Source: Hydractinia symbiolongicarpus
Lineage: Eukaryota > Cnidaria > Hydrozoa > Anthoathecata > Hydractiniidae
Assembly (NCBI RefSeq): GCF_029227915.1
Contig: NC_079882.1
Location: 20,711,001-20,775,000 of the forward strand
Length of the DNA stretch: 64,000 nt
Direction: 5' to 3'
The position numbers and the translations under genes were made by a program. The notes beneath the pieces were generated by a model. That model was not told the DNA's origin. It made no database searches and saw only the letters and a list, made by a program, of their open reading frames with translations. Shown one piece after another: positions 10,661-23,000 of the stretch. The first letter of the stretch is position 1. Every line of letters begins with the position of its first letter.

Positions 10661-11103
10661 GAGGGTGCCAATAAGCCGCACACACTGTAAAAAGTGCAGG
10701 CGTTTTCTGGCAAGTTCGGCGTTTTGCAAAAATTTAGGTATTCGCCTGAAAAAACCCACATAGAACCGAACAATGCCTGAACAAAAAAAAAAAGATTCAC
10801 CACACATTATTTAAAAAAGTATTAAAGTTAAATGAACTATGTGGTGCTTAAAAGAACTGTTTTATCGTTTTTAATAAGATTTACTTGATTAAACTTTATT
10901 AACTTCTTTCTCTTCAAGTGCATGCTTGTCTGTCGTCCGCCATGTTTATGTTACAAGGTGTTACATTTCAGGAATGCTCCGGGCGAGTTTAGGCGTGTTG
11001 GGGAAAGTGCGGGTGATTTAGGTGGACAATCGTCAATTTAATTAGAAAAGTCGCCCGCGCTCGCCCTTATATATGCAGGTGTTTGCGGCTTATCGGCACC
11101 CTC
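10661..11103. mobile_element. MITE with about 23-bp TIRs
   Basis: Left end GAGGGTGCCAATAAGCCGCA, right end inward GAGGGTGCCGATAAGCCGCA; about 21 of 23 positions agree. Length 443 bp, no coding region. No clear target duplication was found. Confidence 0.6.
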
Positions 11104-11740
11104 ATTATAAACCATGAAGTTATGTGGCCAGATGAGTCGAGATGGTAGAGGACAGATATTTTTTTCACTTGTAAAAAATGCAATAAATATAAGAAAGAAA
11201 AAGAATGTGGTTGCCTATTATATTTTATGTATATATATTAACTATTTACATAATATTGTTATAGAGATTTATGAGAATAGCTGTCAGCTCCATTTTCTCA
11301 GTTTTACTGTTTATTGTTGTAATAATAAATACCACAATTTTTGAGGATTGAAGTTCGAAGTTCAAAGTACATGTACTTTTTTTCCTGATGTAACTTCTAT
11401 TCCGATATGTTTGTGAAGATTTTTGAGAAACACATCCAGGCTGGTACTTTTTATAAAGCCCCTTGTCTTTCATAAGTGATATTTTTTTCTCGTTTGCAAA
11501 TTTGTTAATTAAAATTGTAGTAAAATGATGTGCTCGTGGTACATACAGGACTTGTCTATTGGATTTTACAGGAATCAATTTTCCGCATACCCAGTGTTGT
11601 ATCTTTGTTTTTATTATATAAATACTTATATATATATAGTTATTGTGTATTCCTTTGTTATTCATGGTTTTTGAAAACAATTTATAAAAAGAAAATAAAT
11701 AAAAAATATTACTTTAATATTATTTTATAGTAAAAGTTCT
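11104..11740. other. No feature recognised
   Basis: AT-rich; two overlapping opposite open frames here are low-complexity and match no family I know. Confidence 0.4.
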
Positions 11741-12031
11741 TTATATAGAGTGTTTTTTTATCAACATCACTCTTTGTATGCAAGTACTGCTGCTACCCCT
11801 TATAATAGAACATTTCCACAAAAGCATAGATAGTTGAAAACCTTCTTGTTTCAACTGACAGAAGGTCAGAATAGCCTTCTGGCAGTTGTGAGTGTTTAAG
11901 CCATCCCACTTTCTTGCATAGGCAGATTTTAACCATGTTCTAATTGATTTATAAGGATTTAATTGTGTGTTCAAACCAACATGTTTCTTGTTAACTCTTG
12001 GTATAAACCACTCTTTTATTGCTTCTATCAA
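11741..12031 (-). pseudogene. Possible retroelement RNase H-like fragment
   Basis: A 96-codon minus-strand frame reads IKEWFIPRVNKK and IRTWLKSAYARKWDGLNTHN then CQKAILTF. This resembles the basic W..W..H.QTK stretch at the end of LINE-encoded RNase H domains, but no catalytic residues are visible. Could be chance. Confidence 0.25.
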
Positions 12032-12209
12032 AAATTTTAAATCTCCATCTGTTTAGCGCACTCAATTTCAAGCTGCATTAGTCACTGATGGCTGCGCCTC
12101 TTACGTCATATTTAGTACTAGTCCCATACGGCTGGGAATAGAAGAAACCACTATTGTGAGTATCTTTTATCGTTTTGTCAATGAAATATTATTTGCTATT
12201 ATTATTTTA

Positions 12210-12500
12210 CTAGTCGATAAAGCCTGTGAAGAAATCCACTTAAGCAGGAGGACAATAAAAAATACGTTGTTTTAGATTTTTGCTGACGTCAGCAGTGGAG
12301 ATACAAAAAAAATGGCGAAATTTGGTTTATTCATTGGCTTTAATGTGTAAGGGTTTAAAAGCTAATTAAAATAATGTATAGGATTGTGTGTTTTTAATGA
12401 ACGCCTAAGGCGATATAAGGGTTTAAAACTTTTGCTGACGTCAGCAAAGACCTGTGAAAGTACACAATAAAATTTGATTTAAAAATTTGTATTCCTCTTG
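12210..12500 (-). mobile_element. Helitron-like repeat, 3' part
   Basis: On the minus strand the end reads TGGATTTCTTCACAGG..TTTATCGACTAG with T after it. Interior GCTGACGTCAGC words match the other copies. The 5' end is truncated near 12500-12560. Confidence 0.5.
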
Positions 12501-12871
12501 GAGCACTCATCAAGATAATGTATAAGATCATGTATCTTTGACAAACGGTTGCGGAGATATCAATCAACATGCCTAAACCGCTCTTCCTTTCGTTGCAGTT
12601 ATATAATAGTAAAGAAAAGGGCATTATGAAAAACTCTGCAGTTACATGTTTCTGTATGAGTTATTTTCACTAATCTGATTTTTATTAATCCGATTTTTTA
12701 TTATAAATGAAAAAGTGATCGCTGAATACCGGAGGTCTTCCATATGTTAAATATAGTTACACAAATATATCTTTACCACTGAAATATAGAGTTAGGCAAA
12801 AGGCTTATGTTTTTATCAAATAATTTTGCAATGCTATAAGCTGTGTTTTTATTTCCAATCTTTCACAACAA

Positions 12872-13073
12872 ATTATTCTTTAAAATAAAAATTCTGGATG
12901 ACTGCTTAAACTAGATAGTCTAATGAAGTATTGCCATAACCGCTCTACAGCGTAGACCGATAACCAAGCGTACAACGTGGATTGGCAGTAATGCTTGTTT
13001 GCACTAAAGTGTTCAATCTGATGTTCTACGATGGGTCATCCAGCTAGTCTTCTATAATAATACCTGATGTCCG
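12872..13073 (+). repeat. Perfect 202-bp direct repeat, left copy
   Basis: Identical base for base, as far as I can read, to 15058-15259. Its last 27 bases, TCTTCTATAATAATACC..., look like a Helitron-type 5' terminus placed right after a CTAG (13043-13046). Confidence 0.85.
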
Positions 13074-13828
13074 TCTGCCACACGAAATAGTGGTGCACTC
13101 CGCTTTACAAATACGAAAAAAATTTTCTCTTGTTCTTTTTTTAGAATTATTATTTCTTTATATATCTTCACAAAAAAAAGAACTAAAATTTAGTGAGTCT
13201 TTTTGCTTGCATGACCACACAACGTTCTTCCTAAATCAATGTTTTTTCATAGAGGGACAGAAACTGAAAACCTGAATTTTTATATAGGTCCTTTAATCTT
13301 AGGATCTAGCAGATTGAAGCAGCGTTGAAATTTTTTGTGAGACACTGCTCACGTCATTAAAATTCCCAAAACCTTTTCATTGTTTATTTGCCTGAAGGTT
13401 AGTTCCACAGGCTTAATAACATTAGCGTACCCTGTTCTCTAAGAATTGAAATTCATGTTGCACTATATATATTAGAGTGGTGATATTCGTGGCTTAAATA
13501 CAATAGCAGAAGAAAATCAAGTGGTTTCACTTGGAGGAGAAAGTAAGCTTAATTATCAAGGAATATTTAACAGTTTGCGCAATGCTATCAATTCAACAAG
13601 GAAGCTAATTTTTGCGTATAAATGTGTTTTCTTTAATTACCTAGTTATAAACATTATCACCAGAGCGATCAAAGCTTTCAGGAAAGCCTTATCGGCTCTT
13701 CTTTAGCTTGCCAGTTTGTTACGCTGCTGTTGTGTATTACCAATATCAAAATTCAATAGCACATCGTAAGTATGCATTAACTATAGAGGAAAAAGCTTAT
13801 AACAACATCCATTAATTTACATTTTTAG

Positions 13829-14011
13829 ATATTTGCACTGGTCAGAATAATGGTGACGTAGTATTAAATCCTTTAGAATCTACCAACCGTACATACTACC
13901 GTTGTGGTCAATGCAGTGCTGAACCCTTACAAACATGTCCTTCTGGTCAAAAGTACGATATGCAATGTAACAGGTGTATTTTAAAAGCTTTCCCGAATTG
14001 TAGCAGCTCAG
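13829..14011 (+). CDS. CBM14-like chitin-binding exon 1
   Basis: Exon of 183 bp with acceptor TTTTTAG before it and donor GGTGAA after it, phase 1-1. The 61 codons hold a Cys-rich module (ICTG at the start, then YYRCGQC and a C-terminal NRC and NCS) consistent with a peritrophin-A fold, but it has one more Cys than the usual six and is the least typical of the four. It is the first exon I can assign to the large gene. Confidence 0.65.
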
Positions 14012-17000
14012 GTGAATAATCAATCATCCTATTGCATTCGGGGAAATAACTTTAATTCATTTCATTGTTATTGCATCACTTCACTTTTATTATCAATGAA
14101 TAGATTTGAATAAAAATAAATACTCAATACTAATGTAGTTTTATCACCTCAATTTGCCAGTAATAGCTAGTTCGTTCTTTTTTTATTTTATACGCTGCAA
14201 GATTTTATATAAGTCAGTAAATGATCTGAAGTATGATGTCAATTGCTTTAGACAGTCGCTGCAATGGGCGATCTAATGGATATGTATTAGGTTTGGAGGG
14301 TCATAATGATTGCACAGGGTATTATGAGTGTCAAACACAAGTTGGATTGCTACGGAAATGTCCGCAGCAAACTTACTTCAATGGTACCGCATGTGTTGGG
14401 AATTTAGACACTCTTACATGTCAACGTAAGTTTTACTAAGGTTTGCTCATATATATTATTTTAGGATATTATATCTGTTTTCTAACTTCACAGTGTGTCT
14501 CTTTCCTTAGAATTTATGTGTAAACTCTGCATGTGTGTACCTTGCATTCATGTACACACCTTAATCATATCAGGTGCAGCGTTTTCTAACATACTGTTAA
14601 CGTTGGAGGAACAACTGATTTCACCTCACCTTTCCCCTAAATAGTGTTAACAAATAGTATGAAACTTTGTACAACTGTAGTACGTCACAAAAGAAAAAAT
14701 GGTGGCAAAATATTGTGCTATGTCAGCAATAACCTTTATCAAAAACTTTGATTTGTCTACTTAAATATTTTACCACTTTGTGCTAATTGAAACAAAATAC
14801 AACATACTCTCCAGTGTTATGGTTACTTGGTATTACATGTTTCATAAAATGAAATACCAAAACTGGCTGAAAAATCAATTTTTTTTGATTTTCCGGTAAA
14901 ATCTGTAAGTCAGGAGAATCAGATTAGCAACTTGTAGAAATAGTACATCGATCAACCTTTAAGAAAAAGAATTCCCGGAAGTCATTATATCCAACCGGTT
15001 ATAAGGACTTCCAGGAACTCGAAATTTGGTTTCGAGTAATACTCAATACTAGTCAATATTATTCTTTAAAATAAAAATTCTGGATGACTGCTTAAACTAG
15101 ATAGTCTAATGAAGTATTGCCATAACCGCTCTACAGCGTAGACCGATAACCAAGCGTACAACGTGGATTGGCAGTAATGCTTGTTTGCACTAAAGTGTTC
15201 AATCTGATGTTCTACGATGGGTCATCCAGCTAGTCTTCTATAATAATACCTGATGTCCGGCTTTATCAGCCCATGGAGAAATCCACTGAGGCCGGAAAAA
15301 TTGAAAAAAGAAGCATCATTTTAATTTTGATGACGTAAGCAATCCATCCACCAAAAAAAAAAGTTAAAAAAAGTTGGTTTTACATTGCCTCTATTGGCAG
15401 GGCTGAAACTGCTGATCAAAAGATTGTATGTGATCATGTGCTTTTGATGAATGGTTAATGAGATATAAAGGTTTAAAAGTTTTGCTGATGTCAGCAATAG
15501 CTCGTCAAAACCAAAATTGTATACCCGTTGCCCTCATCGTATAGATCTTGAAACGCTGATCAAAAAAATGTATAGGATCATGTACCTTTGACAAACAATT
15601 GCAGAGATATTAGGCTATGAAGGTTTTTTGATGATGTCATCAATCCGTCCAGGTTTGGGAAAATTACCCAAATTGCTCCTAGGTGGTCCCACACGGTAAG
15701 AAATCATTGACGTCACCAACCTAGGCCAAGTTATTTGGCCTCAAAGTTTTTAGTGCACTGTAATGGCTTCGTTAATTTAATATAAGATATTGACGTTAAA
15801 GTAGTGTTATTGACGTCACACTGTAACGTCATTAAAATTTAACAAATAAGACATGCATTTTTCGGCGATATCAAAGGAAATTGAACACATCCACTTTGCC
15901 TGTCACAGACACAGTCTAATAGCAATGATTAATTAACAATAATAGCAATAATTAATTCTAATAGCAATGCAAGATGACGGATGCTTTTCCGTAACAGAAT
16001 TTTTATTGCAACTGTAAAAAGCGAACAACAAGAGGTAGCAACTCTTGGATTCAACAACTGGAATCTCTTGCTAATATCGCTAAATACACATATTTCAAAT
16101 TATCAAAAATGAAAACTAAACAAATAGGATCATTTAACTGTCAAGGTCTAAATAGCAAAATAAAACAAATGCAGATCGCAGACGAAACATGATCTATCAA
16201 TTATGATGGTACAAGAAACCCATATTAAGGTAACCAGATCATCAATTTGATATCATCAGACAACAAAACGCTTCACTTATATAACTCTGGAAACGAGTAA
16301 AAATCACGAAATGGGACTGGAATCATTGTTAAACCAAACATTAACGTCGTCTTTAAACCAATCTCAGATAGAATTTGCATGTTAACAATGAAAAATGCTA
16401 ACAGCGTTACATGTAACTATATTAGCTCTTATGCTCCAACGCTAGAAACAACAATAAAAAACCCTGATGAAACAACTAAATTTTACGATCAATTATCATC
16501 AGTCATTAAACATACATCTAAACGACAAGCATTAGTTATCGGAGGCGACTTTAATGCAAAAACAAAAACACAAGTAAACAACAACAACAAAAACATCATT
16601 GGAAAATATGCTAAAAGCCCGATAAACAAGAATGGAGAAATACTACTTGAATTCTGTAAACTAAATAACCTGAAAATCACCAACACTTTTTTCAAACACA
16701 AACCAAGTCATTGCACCACATGGGAATCACCTGTAAACTCTCAAAACAATTGCAAAAGTCCATACAGAAATCAAATCGATTACATACTTCGACTCAAGAT
16801 CATACAACACCTTTATAACGAAATCAGATCCTAAACCAGTCATCGCAACTGTTAAAATTAAATGGAATAAATTCCAGAATATTACATCAACTAAACTTTT
16901 TTAACATCGAAAAACTGAAAAATGAACAAACTGCCAGAAACTACAGCTCCGAAGTAGAAACACTTCTAACAGACTATCCACCTCAACCTGAACAATCAAA

Positions 17001-20000
17001 CCAAGAAATATGGGACAGTATTACCAAAAGACTCAAATCAGCAGCAGAAAATATCATAGGATATAAAAAGCATCAATTAAAACACAAAGATGAAGAAATA
17101 CAGATACTATTAATTCAACAAAACTAAATAAATATCAACATAAACGCCACAAAAGATCCAGTAAAACGAAAAGAAATGAAAATAAAACGAAATCGAATCC
17201 TAACTGAAATTCATACATTTTTATCAAACAAAGAAAACACAACATCAAGGATATATTAAAAGACCTAAACGCAAATCATGACAACAACAAAAATGTATGA
17301 AGTTGTCAAACATCTAAACAAAATGACACCAAAGCAACGTCTACTCTTAAAAAATACCGACGGTCTAACAGCTAACGAACAATAACATCAAAACACGAAA
17401 CTGTATATCTTATTCTTCTAGATATGAGTAAGGCATTTGATAGCATAAACCGTTAAATGTTAATAAACAACCTTAACACCATTATCAATAAAGACGAATT
17501 ACATCTAGTTCAGATTCTCTTAAATGTGAAATTAGCAGCAAAATGTGGTCAATTCATAGGAGAATATTTTTCAACTGATACGGGGCGCACCACAAGGTGA
17601 TTGTGCTAGTGCAAATGAATTTACCTTTTATCTAGTAAAATTGCTAGAATCAGACAACAATAATTATGCACCACCAATGCAAGACAAATATATATGAAAA
17701 TAGTCAGACTACAAATACAATCGCCGATCACCAAACAGAACACAACTACTCACAAATCACATCAATACAACACATAGACATTAAGATGCTATATGCAGAT
17801 GATATAAGTAAAATAACGTCAAACTACAGCAATAAACAAAAATGCAAAAGTGAACTACCAGAATTATTAAGATTAAGAGGGTTACAGATAAATGAAGACA
17901 AAACAGAGGAATATAAAATCAGTAACAAAAACTGTGACGACAAGTAGAAAAAATGCAAATTACTAGGGTCACTATTGGATACGAAAAACGACATCAATAG
18001 GAGAAAACAGCTTGCCATAACATCCGCCAAAAAATTAAAACACATCTTTAATAGTAAAAAAATTACCATCATGACAAAATATCTGCCTTACAATCATATG
18101 TTGAACCTATCTTTACACCTCAGAAATATGGACAATAACATCAACAATCAATGAAGATTATACATATTTCACAGAAAATTAATTATTTAATTGAAAATTT
18201 GTTCTAAACATAAAATGGCCAAATACCATAAGCAATGAAGATCTATATGCTAAAACACACATTACAAAAAGGTCTAATAACAGCCACGAGAAGATTAAAG
18301 TGCTTCGAAAAAGTGTCTAGAATGCGAAAAAATACACCACTACAACAAGCCATAACATACGTGATTCAACCTTACGACAAACCAAAAGAAAGACCGAAAA
18401 CAACTTGGTTAAAAATGATGGATCAGCAACTGAATGACACGCTGAACATTGACATCGTAGAAGCACTGGAAATTGCAAAAAAACAAAGAGATATGGGAAC
18501 AACTTACAAAATAGACCCATCTCAAATTGTAAATATATGCACGGCAATGTAAACTCGTTTACGAATAAACCGTTAATAACAAAAAAATCTACGGCCCTGG
18601 GTGGTATCTGATAATAGACAGCTTTAATAATTATTCTATATCTGCACAAGGTTAAATATAATATTAACTATGTGCGGCTTCTTCTGTTATCGATATAAAA
18701 GTTAAAAAAAATTTTTTATTCTGATTGTATGATTAAACTTCTTATTATCCGGTATTTCTAGATCCTGACTGTTTACCAGGCGGAAGACAAAATAGAGTAG
18801 GGGATTATCCATTAACTCCAGGAAATCAATGTAGTGCAAGTTATTACCATTGTAATTCCAGTTCATATCGAACAACCCGGTCATGCCAGATATCAGTTAC
18901 AGGAGCCTACTTTGGATTGCAGAATAATGCATGGCAATGTATTTCGGGGGATGCTCCTCTGCTTTGTGGGCATCCAGGTAAGGTAGTGTTTTTTTAGTTA
19001 ATTCCTATCATGCACTTTTATAATCACGTTAATTTAATTGTTAGCAAAACATAACAGCATAAACCGTAAATGGACCACTGCTTTCTCCAATTTGTGCCAA
19101 TCTGGATTAAGTTGGGATAGACTTATTTAGATAATGACGTTCCTCTAATCCAATGGAGTTAGTCAGTCCTAATAGGATATCTCATTTAAAAGCAAATTAC
19201 TAACCTCTCCCCCCCCCTCTCTAAAAAAATAAATAAATAATAAATTAATTTTAATTAGTGCTTACTACTACCTGAATTTAACCAAATCTACATATAACAA
19301 GCTCAATTTCGCCGTACATGGAGTGAGAAACCTCTGTTAGGTAGGACCTAGTCTTCCAATAAAATTCTATGAAATTGGATATCCTACAATTAATTCTTAA
19401 ATGCGTCATTAGGAACTTAAACGCACCCTCTTATTAAAATAAATATCCTAAATCCGGATTTTGATCAGCCTTGCCATAACACGTATTGGTACAGATTGCC
19501 CAAAAACAATTACTCGCCAATAACGTTTTGTCTGGTCTCTATATTTATTTTGCCAAATGTTATTTTTCTTATTTTTTTAGATTCCGTATGTATTGGTAAA
19601 TCTGTCACTTTGGATGGTCCACCATTTCAAAAAGATCCACTGGATTCGTATTGCAGAGGTTACATCATCTGCACTGGATCAGGGGCTATAACAGCTACTT
19701 GTGGTGCAAGTCAATTTTATAACGTTACTGCTAGAACCTGCCAGCCGAACTTTCCTTTTCATCAAGGTTGCTGGAGAGGTATTAGAAATTAGTTTTCTAT
19801 ATTTACATAAAAATATTTGGACAGTGGTGGACAAAAATGACTTAAAAACGTCTGTGGTTATTTTCACTGTAACTTTAATGCAACTCCTGCGTTGAAATAT
19901 ATAATATATCAATTATCAAAGATTATTGTATTTCCATAGACGGGGGTATTTCCAGTTGGTCTTCCTGGTCATATGCTAAGCGAAGTTCGTGTTCTGTTAC

Positions 20001-23000
20001 CTGTGGTCCTGGAGGCATACAATTACTTCAAAGAACACGCTCATGTACAGATCCAGCACCCCTTGAAGGTGGATCTACTTGTTCTGGAGTTTCCTTTTCT
20101 GAATTAAAGACTGCGAATTGTCAAAGTACTCCCCCAGCTTGTGAAGGTACTGCAGAATATTTTAATGTTTTTATCAGCATTTATTTTTGCTATTCCGAAT
20201 GAGTGGCAGTCGAGTGTAATAGTGAATTGTTTCAAGGGCAAGGGTGATGCATTAGGAAAAGGTAATTATAGAGGTTTGAAGTTGGTTCATCAAGTAACGA
20301 AAGTTATTGAAAGGGTGATTGATAAGTTACTTAGAGAAAGAATTGATATAGATAAGATGCAATTTGGTTTTGTTCCAGGGAGTGGCACTACAGATGCAAT
20401 ACTTTTACTCAGACAGGTTCAGGAAAAGTATTTAGGAAAGAGAAAGAATCTCTATTTTGCCTTTGTAGATTTAGAGAAAGCTTTTGATAGAGTGCCACAT
20501 ATAGTTATTTGGTAGGCTATGAGAAAATTAGGTGTGGATGAGTGGCTAGTTACGATGGTACGGTCTATGTACAGCAATGCTAGAAGTGGTGTCAGGATTA
20601 ACAATTCACTTAGTGATGAATCAGGGTTCTGTACTTAGTCCTTTGTTGTTTGTTCTAGTCTTAGAAGCGCTGTTGATGGAGTTCAAAACAGGTTGTTCAT
20701 GCGAGTTATTGTATGCAGATGATTTGGTTCTCATAGCAGAGTCGATGGAAGAATTAGTTGAAAAGTTTGAGAAGTGGAAGAAAGGACTAAAAGAGAAAGG
20801 GCTAAGGGTGAACACAGCAAAGTCTAAAGTCATGATTAGTAGCATTGCAGCCAAGTGTGACCTTGTAGTTGGAAAGTGGCCTTGTGGAGTTTGCAGGAAA
20901 GGGGTTGGTAGTAACTCAATTTTTTGTCAGACTTGCAAGCATTGGGTGCATAAGAAGTGCAGTATTGGTAGAAGGTGAAGAGCTAACATTCAGTTTGTAT
21001 GTAAGCGTTGCAAAGGTGAGATTATAGAGAAGGAAGTATTTCCAGCTTCAGTGGCTCGTTAGAAATAGTTGAGAACTTCTGTTACTTAAGTGATATGTTG
21101 GGCAGTGAAGGAGGTGTTGGAAGAAGTGTTACTTGCAGGATAGGTTCTGCTTGGAAAAAGTTCAGAGAGTTACTTCCTTTGTTGACTAGCAGAGTCTTGT
21201 CAATTGAGTTAAAAGGTAGGTTGTATGAGGCCTGTGTAAGAAGTGTTATGTTGTACGGTAGTAAGACATGGGCAGTGAAGCAGAAAGATCTTGACCATTT
21301 AGAAAGGAATGATATGAGAATGGTTAGGTCGATGTGTCTGTACCAGTCTGAGAGACAGAAAGAGTTCAGATGAGCTAAGAAGCAGGCTAAGTATCTGTAG
21401 AATTAAAGATGTTATCCAGATAAGAAGATTGAATTGGCTGGGGCACTTGGAAAGAATGGAGGGGGATAATTGGGTAAGAAAGTGTAGAGACTTGATTGTC
21501 ACACAGCAGATCACGTGATCAACGAATAAGATCCCGACATGGTAGTTCCTGGGGCAAAGCCCAGAGGCAGACCAAGAAAGACTTGGCAGGAGGTTGTAAG
21601 GACAGACTTGATACAGAGGAAGTTGAGTTTAGATCTAACACAGTCTAGATAAGATTGGAAGAGGGTCATTAATATACCTCGTCCAACCCATGCTAGCATG
21701 GATAACGGACGTTAAGCCGAGAATGATGATGATGATATTTGTTTCATACATAATGCAATATAGTTCTATCTATGTATTCAAATCTCTTATAATAATACAG
21801 AGCTTCTGTCTGTGACTTTTGCAAAGTGGATAAAATTTCTTTGATAAAGTCTATAAAATATCGCCTATAAATTTGTTCTGTAAATTAGCAAACTTTGACG
21901 TTAAAGCAATATTGACGTCAAAGGAAAGTATATTAAGATTAGTGAAGCCATTGCATTGCACTTTTAAATTTAAGGCTTAATAACTTGGAAACGGGTGGAA
22001 ATAACTGAAGTCATCTCCTGCGTGGGTAACTAGGGACCACCTAGGACCAATTTGGGTAAGTTTCCCAAACCTGGGTCCCCAAATCCGTTTCGGAATGGGT
22101 GGGTTGATGACGTCATCAAAAAACCTTTAAACCCTAATATCTCTGCAACCGTTTGTCAAAAGTACATAATCCTATACATTTTCTTGATCAGCGTTTCAAG
22201 ATCTATACGATAGAGGCAACAGGTATACAAATTTCTAAAAAAAATTATCGGTTTTGACGGGGCCATTGCTGACGTCAGCAAAATCTTTAAATTCTTATAT
22301 CTCATTAACATCAAAATTTTTATCCTGCTTTAGTGGATTTTTCCACGGGCTTTATCGACTAGTATGCTAATAATAATACAAACGTTGATTATTGGATAGA
22401 AAGATAGCCCAGCTCTAAGTACTGCAATCAAAGGAGTGAAGAACAAAACATTATTGGTTTTTGATACAATGCACACAAAATTTAATTATCTATTATAACC
22501 ATCCATTTCGAATTTGTAATTAGGTGGAAATAAAAAGGTAACTAACATAAGAACCTGAAAGATTAATTATGCGAATACGGCATTTCCAGGTAAACGTGCT
22601 GCAAACACATTAAAATTGTAATGAGCTCACACTATTTAGACGGATTGTATATGTATTCATATTTATCTTTAAATGCATTACTAAAAATTAACTTAAGTAA
22701 AGTAATGAATTGATAATTTAGTATGTTTTTGTTTTTTTTACTTTTTTTAAAGAAGCATCCTTATCATGAAATGATTAACTGTTTTATAGGAAAGATTAAA
22801 GGGGAAACTAAGTCAAAAATTAATTTTTGACAGTTAATCCAGCTACTCAATAACATCAGAAAAAAGTATAACTTAAATCCTGATTGTTGTGCTTTCATTG
22901 TAAACTAGCTGCTGTTTGACCCTGTTTTTTAGGAGCTGTATGCCCAGTTATAATTGATATAACTAATACCTGGGATATATATGTATTTTGCGTACGAAAG

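Noticed and set aside
11246-11680. 144-codon minus-strand frame
   Set aside because: Low-complexity, rich in Ile/Tyr/Lys, overlaps an opposite frame and shows no domain.
13090-13275. Signal-peptide-like frame (KKFSLVLFLELLFLYISS) as the first exon of the TSP1/MAM gene
   Set aside because: It begins with GTG, has no upstream ATG in frame and no convincing donor in phase 1; the region is AT-rich and such hydrophobic stretches arise by chance.
13685-13776. Open stretch ending CATC/GTAAGT just before exon 13829 as a 5' exon
   Set aside because: The phase would fit, but there is no in-frame ATG before an upstream stop and no clear acceptor; left unassigned.
19055-19460. Possible inverted repeat around TAATGACG / CGTCATTA
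   Set aside because: Matches are short and interrupted; no convincing arms.
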